Translations under genes and position numbers: made by a program
Assembly (NCBI GenBank): GCA_026003015.1
Contig: BPGL01000002.1
Coordinates: 124,001-188,000, forward strand
Source of the DNA: Actinomycetota bacterium
GTDB lineage: Bacteria > Actinomycetota > UBA4738 > HRBIN12
DNA length: 64,000 bases
Reading direction: 5' to 3'
Notes under the pieces: generated by a model
What the model was told of the DNA's origin: nothing
Database searches by the model: none
What the model saw: only the letters and a program-made list of their open reading frames with translations
Shown here: one piece after another, positions 8,150-19,401 of the stretch
How positions within the stretch are numbered: position 1 is the stretch's first letter
Layout of the letters: each line of letters begins with the position of its first letter

Positions 8150-8685
8150 CGCCGGTTCAGCTCCCGGTACCCAACGCAGAACACGCGCAGCCCCCTGGGG
8201 CAGTAGCCGCGCACCGCGGCGTCCCCGTTGATCCGGATCCGCGAGGTCGAGCAGCAGTCCATGATGTGGCGCAGCCGGCCCGAGCAGCATCGCGTCCACC
8301 CGCCCCCGTAGCGCGGGTTGCGCACGAACGGGTAGCGCATCGGAACGAGCTCCTGGCACGTGCGGTGGCGCACCTGCGTCTCGGGGTCGAGGTAGATCCG
8401 CCCCTCGTCGTCGACGGGGAACCCGAACGTCGGGTGCAGCGGCCACCCGCGACGGTTGACCCTCGTGAGCGGCGCGTAGGGGTGCGGGCAGGAGCCGGTC
8501 GTGTACGTGTGCCCACAGAAGTGGTGCGCCTCGGCCCGCGTCGGGTCGAGGGCCGCCGCGACGAGGCCTCCGCCGGCGAGCGCGACGATCGCCCGGCCGA
8601 GTCGGCCCAGGAACCCCCGCCGGCTCGTCCGCTGCGCGAGGGCCCGCTCGGCGAGCTCGGTCCGCGACAGCCTCAGCTCGCCCAC
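8143..8685 (-). CDS. Tat-exported Cys-rich protein, methylamine dehydrogenase light-chain-like (MauA)
   Basis: A 180-residue protein whose GTG start has GGGAGG upstream and overlaps mauD by 13 bases. Residues 20-45 are a twin-arginine signal (SRRGFLG then IVALAGGGLVAAAL), so it is exported folded. The mature part has ten Cys, with two CC pairs in GWTRCCSGRLRHIMDCC, and exactly two Trp after the signal (RRGWPLHP and GGGWTRCC). Methylamine dehydrogenase light chains are exported by Tat, rich in disulfides, and use two Trp to form tryptophan tryptophylquinone (TTQ). The flanking mauD and mauE genes support this family. Overall similarity is not strong enough to be sure it carries TTQ, and no heavy chain or mauG is nearby. 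Confidence 0.6.
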   Translation of the reverse strand: MGELRLSRTELAERALAQRTSRRGFLGRLGRAIVALAGGGLVAAALDPTRAEAHHFCGHTYTTGSCPHPYAPLTRVNRRGWPLHPTFGFPVDDEGRIYLDPETQVRHRTCQELVPMRYPFVRNPRYGGGWTRCCSGRLRHIMDCCSTSRIRINGDAAVRGYCPRGLRVFCVGYRELNRRC

Positions 8686-9182
8686 CGCTCGCCCTCCCGT
8701 CCGACCCGTGCCCGCGCCGTGTCCAGGATCCCTTCGAGCTGCTCGAGGTTGTTCACGGTCCCCTTCGCACGCACAACCCCGAGCTCGTCGAGGACGACGA
8801 CGAACGGCGTGCCGGGGACGTCCCACGCGCGTTCCGCCTCGGGGTCGTGGACGACGAGCGCCTCGACGCCGGCCGCGCGCGCCGCCGCCGGGATCGCGGG
8901 CGCGAGCTCACGACACACCGGACACGTCGGGGAGGAGAAGACGACGAGGCGCCTCGCGCCGGGCCCGCCGATCGTGACGCTGGTGCCGTCGTCGGCGAGG
9001 GCCTCGGTGGGGAGCATCCCCGCGCCGAGCTCGGGGCCCTCGTCGTCCACCTCGAGCGCGCCCCGCGGCCCGAGGCGCAGGTGCAGGGTCCCGACCTGTC
9101 GCGCCAGCGCCACGACGACCAGCGCGATGACGACGAGCAGCACCCACTGCACGACGAACGCCACGGCCCACCAGCCACTCAT
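8673..9182 (-). CDS. mauD: MauD-like thioredoxin-fold disulfide protein
   Basis: A 169-residue protein with one N-terminal membrane helix (AVAFVVQWVLLVVIALVVVAL). A thioredoxin-like domain follows, exposed outside the membrane, with the active-site motif SPTCPVCREL, the cis-Pro loop PGTPFVVVLDE and a GTVNNLEQLEGIL C-terminal helix. All are typical of MauD. MauD introduces or isomerises disulfides in the methylamine dehydrogenase light chain. Its ATG overlaps the stop of the upstream repeat-protein gene in ATGA, and its own end overlaps the mauA-like start. Confidence 0.85.
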   Translation of the reverse strand: MSGWWAVAFVVQWVLLVVIALVVVALARQVGTLHLRLGPRGALEVDDEGPELGAGMLPTEALADDGTSVTIGGPGARRLVVFSSPTCPVCRELAPAIPAAARAAGVEALVVHDPEAERAWDVPGTPFVVVLDELGVVRAKGTVNNLEQLEGILDTARARVGREGERWAS

Positions 9183-9736
9183 CGGATCGTGTGAGTGGCT
9201 CGCTCGTCGGCGTCCAGCAGCTGAACGAAGGGCGTCCCTTCGTCCGTCAGGCCCAGGAGCGCGCGCAGCTCGCCGCCCGGACCGAGGAGCCGCATGATCG
9301 GCGCCCCGTGGGCCGCGAGGCCCAAGCGCACCCGGACCTTCCCGCTCTGGTCGTACAGCCCGATCGTTGGGGACCCCTGCTCGGCCAGGGAGAAGCGCCG
9401 GATGAGCTCCCCGTCTTCCTCCCGGACCCCCAGCGTCGGAGAGGACTCGGGCGCGAGCCCGAACTTCGCGCGGATCTTGCCGTGGCGATCCCCGAAGGCG
9501 AGCGACGCCGACCCGTCGGCGGCCAGCCCGAAGGTCGCGCGCACGTGTCCCTCGCCGTCGGCGATGGCCAGGCCCGTCGCCCCATCGGGCTGCATGCCGA
9601 AGCGGGCCCGCACCCGTCCCTCGTCGTCGAGCATCGAGAGGAACGGTTGGTCGTTGGCGACCCCGATCCGCAGCCGAACCCGACCGTGCTCGTCGACGAC
9701 CTCGAAGCCCTCCGCACGCACAACGCGTCTCTTCAT
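9179..9736 (-). CDS. Protein made of about seven degenerate 22-24-residue repeats
   Basis: A 185-residue protein, first gene of the mau-like operon, that is almost wholly repeats. The unit reads roughly G-x-P-x-L-x-L-x-D-x2-G-x2-R-x2-[FL]-G, as in RVRARFGMQPDGATGLAIAD, HVRATFGLAADGSASLAFGD and KIRAKFGLAPESSPTLG. No signal peptide is visible. Such repeats suggest an elongated beta structure. I have seen the type in actinobacterial and planctomycete proteins without known function. The coupled position with mauD implies a shared role, perhaps as a cytoplasmic scaffold. Confidence 0.7.
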   Translation of the reverse strand: MKRRVVRAEGFEVVDEHGRVRLRIGVANDQPFLSMLDDEGRVRARFGMQPDGATGLAIADGEGHVRATFGLAADGSASLAFGDRHGKIRAKFGLAPESSPTLGVREEDGELIRRFSLAEQGSPTIGLYDQSGKVRVRLGLAAHGAPIMRLLGPGGELRALLGLTDEGTPFVQLLDADERATHTIR

Positions 9737-9819
9737 CAAGGCGGGCCGGGGGGAAGGTCCCGGCGTGCGGGTATCCTCGCGCACCCGACCGCGCCGCTCA
9801 AGCACGGTGGTCGACGACG

Positions 9820-11586
9820 TCAGCCGGGACCGCCCGGCGACGCGACCTGGATCAGCAAACGCGCGCGCTGGAGGGTCCCCGCGGAGCCGGCGCCGAACGC
9901 GACCGCGCGGATCGAGCGCAACCACGGCATGACGACCTCGTCGAACCGCTCGCGCTCGTCGGCGCCCAGGCCGTCGCGCACCGCCCGCGCGACCGCCTGG
10001 ACGTCGACGAACACCATCCCGTCGTCCGAGGGCAGGCCGGCCGTGGCGCGGACGAACGCGTCGGACGCCACGATCGACGGCCCGCGTGCTCGCGCGATCA
10101 CGGCCGCGTGCGCGGGGGTCGTAGCCACCACGACGGCGGCCTCCGTGGCGGCGATCGCGACCACGGGCTCCCGCGAGACGCGGACGCGCACCCCCTCGAT
10201 CGTCGCCGTCCGCCACACGAGGTCGCGCCCGACGCCGCCGCGGGGATCGGGCTGCGCGACCCGGCCGAGGAGCCGCTCGAGATCCCGCGCCGCCGCGGGC
10301 GGGTCGTGCACCCCGAGGACGGCCGCCCCGGCGAGGCCGTCGTCCTCGCGCACCGCCTCGATCGCCACATCGCCGGTGAGCCGGGCGAGGAACCCGTCCT
10401 CCCCGGTCAGGCCGAGCCGCTCGAGCGCCGGGGCCTGACGCGGCGAAGCGGCGACGAGCTCGCCGAGGGCGACCTCGGCCATCACGTCGACGTGGCGGAG
10501 CGACACGACCCCGAGCGCCTCCGCCGGCACGAGCCCCAGCAGCTCGTTCGGGGCCTCCGGGGCGTCGATCGACGCGAGCGCCGCCTGGGACAGCGCCGCC
10601 CGATCGATCCGCGCCGCGACGTCGACGGCGAGGCCGCCCGGCTCGGCCGAGACGCTCAGGCCGAGCCCGTCGACGGCCCCCAGGTCGCCGTCGGACAGGG
10701 CGGCCAGGTCGTCTCGAGGTCCATCCCCCTCCACGATCGCCCGCAGGTCCGCGTAGGCGCTGACGAGCCGCCCGTCGGGCAGCGCCGACTCCATCTCGAG
10801 GTACCCCACGTCGCGCAGGATCGAGGGCCGCAGCTCCCGCGTCGTGTCGATCACCGCCTCGAGGAAGGCGGCGTCGCTCGCGAGGATCAGCGCGTCGCGG
10901 TCGAACGCGTAGGCGGGCACCCCGGCCCGGTCGGGCACCCGGATCTCGACCCCCTGCCGGACGCGCTCGGACCAGCCCACGCCCTCCCAGGCCGCCCCCG
11001 GCGCCTGGAGCTTGGCGAGCATCGTCCGAGCCCCCGTCTCGTCCGCCACGGCCACCAAGAGGGCCGAGCGGCCCTCGCCCTCCGCGACGTCCACCGCCGC
11101 GACCACCTCCGGGCCCACCCAGCCGAGCAGGTCGCCCCCGCCGATGCCGGTTCCGGCGAACAGCTCGTCGCCGAGGGCCCGCAGTCGGGCCAGGAGCTCC
11201 TGGTCCCCGTCGACCTGGGGGAACGACGAGCGGATCCTCGCGAGGTTCAGCTTCTGAGCGGCGCTCGGGTCCAGGTGGAGCACGACGACCGCGTCGACCC
11301 CCGATGGGACCCGGGCGAGCAGGTGGACCGTGCTGCCGCGCAGGATCGCCGCCGCAGCGACGGTCACGCCGAGCAGCAGGGCGAGGACGGAGGCGGCCAG
11401 GGCCGGGCGACGGTGGGCGGCGACCCACGCCGACGCGGCGCGCCAGCCGGCGGGCTGCTCCGCGGGCACGGTCCGCCGCGCCCCCTCGGGGGCGGGTTCG
11501 GGGGCGGGGGGCTCGACGTCGGTGTCCCTCGGCGGCGGGGGAAGATCCTCGGGCGGTCCGACCTGGCCGGTCGGCGGGCGCTCCAC
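9820..11586 (-). CDS. Membrane-anchored DUF3352 protein
   Basis: A 588-residue protein with a Pro-rich cytoplasmic start, one membrane helix (about 62-82, ALAASVLALLLGVTVAAAAI) and a large outside domain. The domain opens with ARVPSGVDAVVVLHLDPSA and has two similar halves, typical of DUF3352. It includes repeated assessments of type ALDRDALILASDAAFLEAVIDT and AIAATEAAVVVATTPAHAAVIAR. The family is widespread in actinobacteria and its function is unknown. The gene ends 83 bases before the repeat-protein gene that opens the mau-like operon and may be co-transcribed. Confidence 0.8.
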   Translation of the reverse strand: MERPPTGQVGPPEDLPPPPRDTDVEPPAPEPAPEGARRTVPAEQPAGWRAASAWVAAHRRPALAASVLALLLGVTVAAAAILRGSTVHLLARVPSGVDAVVVLHLDPSAAQKLNLARIRSSFPQVDGDQELLARLRALGDELFAGTGIGGGDLLGWVGPEVVAAVDVAEGEGRSALLVAVADETGARTMLAKLQAPGAAWEGVGWSERVRQGVEIRVPDRAGVPAYAFDRDALILASDAAFLEAVIDTTRELRPSILRDVGYLEMESALPDGRLVSAYADLRAIVEGDGPRDDLAALSDGDLGAVDGLGLSVSAEPGGLAVDVAARIDRAALSQAALASIDAPEAPNELLGLVPAEALGVVSLRHVDVMAEVALGELVAASPRQAPALERLGLTGEDGFLARLTGDVAIEAVREDDGLAGAAVLGVHDPPAAARDLERLLGRVAQPDPRGGVGRDLVWRTATIEGVRVRVSREPVVAIAATEAAVVVATTPAHAAVIARARGPSIVASDAFVRATAGLPSDDGMVFVDVQAVARAVRDGLGADERERFDEVVMPWLRSIRAVAFGAGSAGTLQRARLLIQVASPGGPG

Positions 11587-11596
11587 ACGAGGCAGC

Positions 11597-12745
11597 CTAG
11601 CCGTTCGTCATCCCGCTCGCCGAAACCCCCGACGCCGTGCCGCGGCGGACGACCTCCCGGCGCACCGTCACGGCCTCCAGGCGCTCGGGGACGGGCTCGA
11701 CCCCGATCCCGGCCCCGGTCGGCACCGCGATCGTCCCGTCGGACGCCATCGCGAAGGGGGGCGTCACGTCCTCGACGAAGTACCGGTCCGACGGGCTCGT
11801 GTCGCCCGGCAAGGTGGCGTTGGGCATCGCCGCGACCGCGAGGTTCGTCGCGCGTCCGATGCCGGTCTCGAGCATCCCTCCGCACCACACCGGCACCCCG
11901 GCGTCACGGCACACGTCGTGCAGGCGCCGCGCCTGGAGCAGACCGCCGACCCGGCCCTGCTTGACGTTGACGATCCGGCAGGCCCCGAGCTCGATCGCCG
12001 CCTCGGCGTCGGCGACCGAGCGGATGGACTCGTCCAGGCAGATCGGCGTGCGCAGCTCGCGCTGCAGCCGCGCGTGCCGGACGAGATCCTCGTGATGCAG
12101 CGGCTGCTCGATCATGAGCAGGTCGAGCTCATCGAGCGCCCGCAGCGCGTCGACGTGATCCGGGTCGTACGCGGCGTTCGCGTCCACCGACAGCGGCGCC
12201 TCGGGCCAGCGCTGGCGGACCGCCCGCACTCGGTCGACGTCGAGGCCGGGGGCGATCTTCAGCTTGATCCGTCGGTAGCCGCGGGCCACGTGCGCCTCGA
12301 CCTCCTCCAGCAGCGCCGCCTCGCTCGGCGCGATCCCGACCGAGACCCCGCAGGGCACCCGCTCGCGAACCGCCCCGAGGAACGACGCGAGCGAGCGGCC
12401 GGCGCCCCGGAGCTCGGCGTCGAGGATCGCGTTGACCACCGTCGCCTTGGCCATCGGATTGCCGCGCACCCGCGCGAGCAGGTCCTCCAGCTCCTCGACC
12501 TCGAGCGACGACGGGGCGAGCAGGGACGGAGCCAGCACGTCGCGGATCACGAGCCACGCTCCTTCGTTGAACTCCCCGCTGAAGTCCGGAACGGCGTCGG
12601 CGACGCACTCACCCCAGCCCTCGCCCGCGGAGGTCTCCGCACGGACGAGCACGCAGGTCTTGTCCCGCATCTCCCCGAAGCTCGTGCGGAAGGGCCGCAC
12701 GAGCGGCAGACGCACGAGGCGGAGCTCGAGCGCGAGGACCCGCAT
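11597..12745 (-). CDS. menC: o-Succinylbenzoate synthase/N-acylamino acid racemase-type enolase
   Basis: A 382-residue muconate-lactonising-type enolase. Visible catalytic and metal residues are the KLKI lysines, DANAAY, EQPL, LDES and VNVKQGR. The residue pattern and length match the NAAAR/OSBS group (menC type 2). It dehydrates SHCHC to o-succinylbenzoate in menaquinone synthesis, or racemises N-acylamino acids; sequence alone does not separate the two. Its ATG overlaps the stop of the acetyltransferase gene by one base. That partner is often found beside NAAAR-type enzymes and favours N-acylamino acid metabolism as well as menaquinone. No other men gene is in the window. Confidence 0.85.
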   Translation of the reverse strand: MRVLALELRLVRLPLVRPFRTSFGEMRDKTCVLVRAETSAGEGWGECVADAVPDFSGEFNEGAWLVIRDVLAPSLLAPSSLEVEELEDLLARVRGNPMAKATVVNAILDAELRGAGRSLASFLGAVRERVPCGVSVGIAPSEAALLEEVEAHVARGYRRIKLKIAPGLDVDRVRAVRQRWPEAPLSVDANAAYDPDHVDALRALDELDLLMIEQPLHHEDLVRHARLQRELRTPICLDESIRSVADAEAAIELGACRIVNVKQGRVGGLLQARRLHDVCRDAGVPVWCGGMLETGIGRATNLAVAAMPNATLPGDTSPSDRYFVEDVTPPFAMASDGTIAVPTGAGIGVEPVPERLEAVTVRREVVRRGTASGVSASGMTNG

Positions 12746-13557
12746 CAGTCGCCCTCGACGGCCAACAGGTAGGCCGCGCGGGCGCGGTCGAACGTCACCG
12801 CCCGGGCGCCCTCGGCCATCGCGGCCTCGACGACCTCGGCGACCGCGTCCCGCCACGCACGCCCGAGGGCGGGGTCGGCCGCTCGCAGCTCGTGGTAGGC
12901 CGGCGGGATCTCGACGACGATCGGGGGATGGGGCTCGGCGCGGGCCGAGGGCTCGGGGCGATCGGGATCGCCGGTGCGAGCCAGCGCGGTCGGGACGGTC
13001 GGCGGGATCGCGATCGGTCCCCCCGGCTCGCGCCTGAGGTCCCACCGCACCGTGAAGCGGTCGGAGCGATCTCCGCGGTTGATCTCGTCGGCCATCTCCC
13101 CGTAGAAGGACCGCTGGAAGCGGTCGGCGACGGCGCCGAGCTTCGCGAGGTTGAGGTGCGCGTTGCGGGCCACGAGCGGATCGTAGGTCCAGCGCGCGAG
13201 GTGGACCCCCCGGTCGAGAGCCTGCGCGCGCTGCGCGAGCTTCAGCGCGTAGCCGACGCCCGCATGTCGATGGGCCGGAAGCGTCGCGAGCATGTGCGAG
13301 TGCACGTGGAAGCCCTCGTCGTCCACACCGATCCAGCCCAGGACGAAGCCGACGAGTCGATCACCGGCGAAGGCCCCGTAGGGAGCCGTGCCGCTGTCGG
13401 CGAGGGCACGGACGATCTCCGGCCCGACCGGCTGCTCTCCCCAGGTGGCCTCGATCACCCGGGCGATCTCGGCGGCGTCCTCGGCCGAGGCCAGGGGCCG
13501 CAGCGCCACGCCCGCCGCGGCCGCCGCCCGGGTCGCGAGCGCCCAGCCGTCGGTCAT
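12745..13557 (-). CDS. GNAT-family N-acetyltransferase (COG3375 type)
   Basis: A 270-residue protein with a GNAT core: PLASAEDAAEIARVIEATWG, AFAGDRLVGFVLGW and HSHMLATLPAHRHAGVGYALKLAQR (the acetyl-CoA loop, here R-H-A-G-V-G). Then follow ARWTYDPLVARNAHLNLAKLG and FYGEMADEINRGDRSDRFTVRWDL. The latter two blocks are characteristic of the COG3375 group that is linked with OSBS/NAAAR enolases. It may supply N-acylated amino acids to the coupled enolase. The C-terminal 80 residues (EIPPAYHELRAADPALGRAW) are the usual extra domain of this group. Confidence 0.85.
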   Translation of the reverse strand: MTDGWALATRAAAAAGVALRPLASAEDAAEIARVIEATWGEQPVGPEIVRALADSGTAPYGAFAGDRLVGFVLGWIGVDDEGFHVHSHMLATLPAHRHAGVGYALKLAQRAQALDRGVHLARWTYDPLVARNAHLNLAKLGAVADRFQRSFYGEMADEINRGDRSDRFTVRWDLRREPGGPIAIPPTVPTALARTGDPDRPEPSARAEPHPPIVVEIPPAYHELRAADPALGRAWRDAVAEVVEAAMAEGARAVTFDRARAAYLLAVEGD

Positions 13558-13578
13558 CCGGGCCAGGCGCGGAGCGGA

Positions 13579-13749
13579 TCAGCCGCCCGCAGGCGGCGGC
13601 AGCTCCTGCCACTCGACATCGTCCAGGTCGGCGCCGCGCCGCCGCCGAACGACCTGCACGACCGCAGCAACGATCGCCCCGATGAACGCGAGGCGCATGA
13701 GCCCCCGGAAGAACCCGCCCTTCTTGCCGTCCTCGGTCGCTTCCGCCAT
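13579..13749 (-). CDS. 56-residue single-helix membrane protein
   Basis: A short gene with a good Shine-Dalgarno sequence (AGGAGGGG, about six bases before the ATG). The protein begins MAEATEDGKKGGFFRGLMRL, has one hydrophobic helix (AFIGAIVAAVVQVV), an RRRR stop-transfer and an acidic tail ending WQELPPPAGG. Short actinobacterial membrane proteins of this shape are common and unassigned. It lies between the acetyltransferase gene and tRNA-Ile. Confidence 0.7.
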   Translation of the reverse strand: MAEATEDGKKGGFFRGLMRLAFIGAIVAAVVQVVRRRRGADLDDVEWQELPPPAGG

Positions 13750-13836
13750 GTGGGTCCCCTCCTCTTCGAGCGGCCGGTCGGCCCGGCCCGGGTCCTCAGC
13801 CTACGCCGAGGGCTCGCACCGCGCACCCCGCGGGAG

Positions 13837-13911
13837 TGGGCCTGGATGGACTTGAACCATCGACCTCTTCCTTATCAGGGAAGCGCTCTAACCGAGCTGA
13901 GCTACAGGCCC
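13837..13911 (-). tRNA. tRNA-Ile(GAT)
   Basis: A cloverleaf on the minus strand: acceptor GGGCCTG pairs with CAGGCCC, discriminator A, anticodon loop CTGATAA with GAT, T-loop GGTTCAAGTCC. CCA is not encoded (ACTCCC follows). It lies just downstream of the gyrA-DUF3566 block, a common actinobacterial arrangement. Confidence 0.97.
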
Positions 13912-13984
13912 GAGGTCAGGCACCGTCGGTGCTGGGAACGCCAGGGTAGCCAGGGCCCTCGGCGCCGTCAATCGCGCGTGGCCG

Positions 13985-14476
13985 TCAATCACGCGTGCGC
14001 TCGGCGAGCGTCACCTCGACGCCGCCCACGATGTCGCTGATCAGGTTGTAGACGATCGCGATGAACGTGTTGAGGAGCGCGGCCACCACCGTCGCGGCCA
14101 GCCCCGCGAGGACCAGCCACCGGAACAGGACCCCACCGTTGATGTCGTAGGGGATGCACGCACCCGTCGTGGGCCGCTCGCCGGTCTGGAAGAGGCAGCC
14201 GAGCAGGTCGGTCTCCAGCGTTCGGATGACGCCGGCGGCCTCGAGGACCTGGAAGATCAGCGCGAGCGCCAGCACGGTGATCAGCATCGCGCACAGGTAG
14301 AACAGCAGGGAGAACTTCAGGACCGACAGGGCGCCGACCCGGCGAACCTCCACGCGCGTCCGCCTCGGGGGGCGCAGGAGCGCGCGTCGGCGCGAGCGGG
14401 TCCGGACCGTCCGCACCTCCGTGCCCGCCGCGTGCCGGGCTCGGCCCTCGGCGCCGGGCTCCTCAGCGGTCACCAT
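13985..14476 (-). CDS. DUF3566 transmembrane protein
   Basis: A 163-residue protein with a basic cytoplasmic start and two to three membrane helices (FSLLFYLCAMLITVLALALI and RWLVLAGLAATVVAALLNTF). It ends NLISDIVGGVEVTLAER, the signature end of DUF3566. The gene is almost always found next to gyrA in actinobacteria. In mycobacteria the homologue is part of the septal machinery (CwsA neighbourhood), but no biochemical role is firm. A Cys pair in the loop (LLGCLFQTGERPTTGACIPYD is split by it) may form a disulfide. Confidence 0.88.
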   Translation of the reverse strand: MVTAEEPGAEGRARHAAGTEVRTVRTRSRRRALLRPPRRTRVEVRRVGALSVLKFSLLFYLCAMLITVLALALIFQVLEAAGVIRTLETDLLGCLFQTGERPTTGACIPYDINGGVLFRWLVLAGLAATVVAALLNTFIAIVYNLISDIVGGVEVTLAERTRD

Positions 14477-14557
14477 CGCGCCTCACGTCGGTAAGGCTAC
14501 GCCCTCCGAGCCCCCCGAGCATGGAACCCCGCCCGTCTGGCCCGCGGTGCGGCCCCG

Positions 14558-14821
14558 TCAGACGCGCAGGGGTCCGTCGCCGGCCAGCAGCGCCCGGACG
14601 TGCAGCGGGGTGAGCACCGCGAGCACCAGGGGCGCCGCGACCCACGAGGGCAGCCCGACGTCCTCGAGGAGGAGCAGGCCCCCGAGCCCGAGGCCGGCTC
14701 CGGCCACGGCGAGCAGCGCGTCCACCGCTCGAGGGCGCAGCCGACGAGGCCCCACGGCCGCGACCGCCACCAGCAGCGCCGCCGCCGCCCCGATCACGGC
14801 GACGCCCACGGGCTCACGCAT
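14558..14821 (-). CDS. Small membrane protein coupled to gyrA
   Basis: An 87-residue protein with about three hydrophobic segments (VAVIGAAAALLVAVAAVG, ALLAVAGAGLGLGGLLLL, WVAAPLVLAVLTPLHV). Its ATG overlaps the gyrA stop codon region, which favours real, coupled expression. No family is recognised. Confidence 0.6.
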   Translation of the reverse strand: MREPVGVAVIGAAAALLVAVAAVGPRRLRPRAVDALLAVAGAGLGLGGLLLLEDVGLPSWVAAPLVLAVLTPLHVRALLAGDGPLRV

Positions 14822-17262
14822 CGTCGTTCTGGACGATCACGGGCGCCAGCGCCACGACGTGGGCTCCGTCCTCCACCCGCATCGTGCGCACGCCCTGGCT
14901 CGCGCGCCCGACCCGGCGGATCTCGCCGGCGGGCACGCGGATCACGATCCCCGACGAGGAGATCACGAACATGTCCTGGTCCTTCGATCCGATGAACGCC
15001 CCGGCCAACGCCCCGGTCTTGGACGTGAGCTGATGGCCGATCACGCCCTTGCCCCCTCGCCCCTTCACGGGGTAGTCGCGCAGCGGCGTACGCTTGCCGT
15101 ACCCCTGCTGCGAGACGCTGATCATCTCCTCGCCGTCGGTCGACAGCCCGAGCGAGATCACGCGGTCCTCGGGGGCCAGACGCATCCCGATCACGCCGGC
15201 CGCAGCCCGGCCCATCGGCCGCACGAGCGACTCCTTGAAACGGATCACCTGTCCGCGCTCGGACACGAGGAAGACGTCGGCCTTGCCGTTCGTCAGCTTC
15301 ACGTCGATCAGCTCGTCCCCCGGGCTTCAAGCTTGATCGCCACCAGCCCTGTACGCGCGGAGTCGTACTCGGCCAACGGGGTCTTCTTCACCATGCCCCT
15401 GCGGGTGGCGAACAGGAGGAACCGCTCGTCGTCGTAGCTCTTGAGGTCGAGGACGGCGCTGATCCGCTCGTCGCCCGAGATCGACAACCCCCGGAAGGTT
15501 CGCGGCGTACACGCCTCTGGCCGTGCGGCTCGCGTCGGGGACCTCGTGTACCTTCACCCGGTACACGCGGCCCTTCGTCGTGAAGAACAGCAGCCAGTGG
15601 TGGGTCGTCGTGGTGGAAGACGTTCGCGACGACGTCCTCCTCCTTGAGGGTCGCGCCCCGAACGCCCCGGCCGCCCCGGCCCTGCCGCCGGAACGTGTCG
15701 ATCGGAACGCGCTTCACGTACCCCGCCCGCGTGACCGTGATCACCACGTCCTCCTCGGCGATCAGGTCCTCGGCGTCCAGCTCCCCCTCGTCGCGCCCGA
15801 TGCGCGTGCGCCGAGCGTCCGCGTGACGGGAGCGGATCTCCGCGAGCTCGTCCTTGATCACGCCGCGCAGCTTCGCCGGACTGCGCAACAGGGAGTTCAG
15901 GTAGCGGATCCGCTTGACGAGGTCCGCGTGCTCCTGCTCCAGCTCCGTGCGGGCGAGCCTCGTGAGCCGGCGCAGCGGCATGTCCAGGATGTGGTTCGCC
16001 TGGACCTCGGTCAAGCGGAACGTCTTCATGAGCTTCGCGCGTGCCGCCTCCGCGTCCGCCGACCCCCGGATGATCCGGATCACCTCGTCGAGGTGGTCGA
16101 GGGCGATCAACAGCCCCTGGACGATGTGGTCGCGCTCCTCGGCGCGCCGCTTCTCGTAGCGCGTGCGCCGGGTGACGACATCGACCTGGTGATCGACGTA
16201 GTAGCCGACGAGCTCGGCCAGCGTCAGCGTGCGCGGCACGCCGTCGACGAGGGCGAGCATGATGACCCCGAAGGTCTCCTGCAGCTGCGTGTGCTTGTAC
16301 AGCTGGTTGAGGACGACCTGAGGGTTCGCTCCGCGCTTCGTCACCACGACGAGCCGCATCCCCTGGCGGTTCGACTCGTCGCGCACGTCCGCCACGTCCT
16401 TCAGGCGGCCGGCGCGGACCAGCTCGGCGATCTTCTCGGCCAGGCGAGCCTTGTTCACCTGGTACGGCAGCTCCGTGATCACGATCTGGGATCGCCCGCC
16501 GGCGCCCTCCTCGATCGTGGCGACGCCCCGCACCTTGATCGAGCCCCGGCCGGTCTCGTAGGCGTCTCGGATCCCCTGGCGTCCGAGGATCACGGCTCCC
16601 GTCGGGAAGTCCGGCCCCTTGACGAAGCGCATCAGCTCCTTCGGGGTGGCCTCCGGATGGTCCAGGTAGTGGACCACCGCATCGATCACCTCGCCCAGGT
16701 TGTGGGGAGGGATGTTCGTCGCCATGCCCACCGCGATCCCGGCCGCGCCGTTCACGAGCAGGTTCGGGAACCGAGACGGCAGGACGACCGGCTCGCGCTC
16801 GTACCCGTCGTAGTTGGGGACGAACTCGACCGTCTCGGCCTCGATGTCGCGCAGCATCTCCATCGCGAGCGGGGCCAGCCGCGCTTCCGTGTACCGCTGG
16901 GCGGCCGGGGGATCTCCGTCGACCGATCCGAAGTTCCCGTGGCCGTCCACGAGCGGAGCACGCATCACCCAGTCCTGGGCCAGCCGCACGAGGGCGTCGT
17001 AGACGGACTGGTCCCCGTGCGGGTGGTACTTCTTCAGCACCTCCCCCACCGCCGCCGCCGACTTGCGGTGAGGGCGGTCGGGACGCAGCCCCGACTCGAG
17101 CATCGACCACAGGATCCGCCGCTGCACGGGCTTGAGCCCGTCCCTGACGTCGGGCAGCGCGCGCCCGACGATCACCGACATCGCGTAGTCGAGGTAGGAG
17201 CGCTGGATCTCGTCCTCGAGCTGGACCGGCTCGATACGCCCCGCGAGCAGGCTCTGGCTCAA
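14814..17262 (-). CDS. gyrA: DNA gyrase subunit A (three frameshifts in this sequence)
   Basis: Once read across three breaks the protein is about 814 residues, normal for GyrA. The N-terminal part has [29 protein letters not shown], with the catalytic Tyr region intact at [14 protein letters not shown], and the quinolone-resistance segment [17 protein letters not shown]. The C-terminal beta-pinwheel includes [10 protein letters not shown] (GyrA box) and [21 protein letters not shown]. Frame breaks lie at 15602-15604 (GGG, one extra base), 15488-15492 (C5, one extra) and 15317-15324 (C5G3, two extra). Removing these restores a continuous conserved protein, so assembly error is the best explanation. 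It is 13 bases downstream of gyrB. Confidence 0.93.
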
Positions 17263-17275
17263 CCCCGCTCCTCCG

Positions 17276-19357
<2,082 letters not shown>

Positions 19358-19401
19358 CTACCCGACGACCCCGACGCCCGGCGGAGGCCGCCGACGCTCG
19401 A

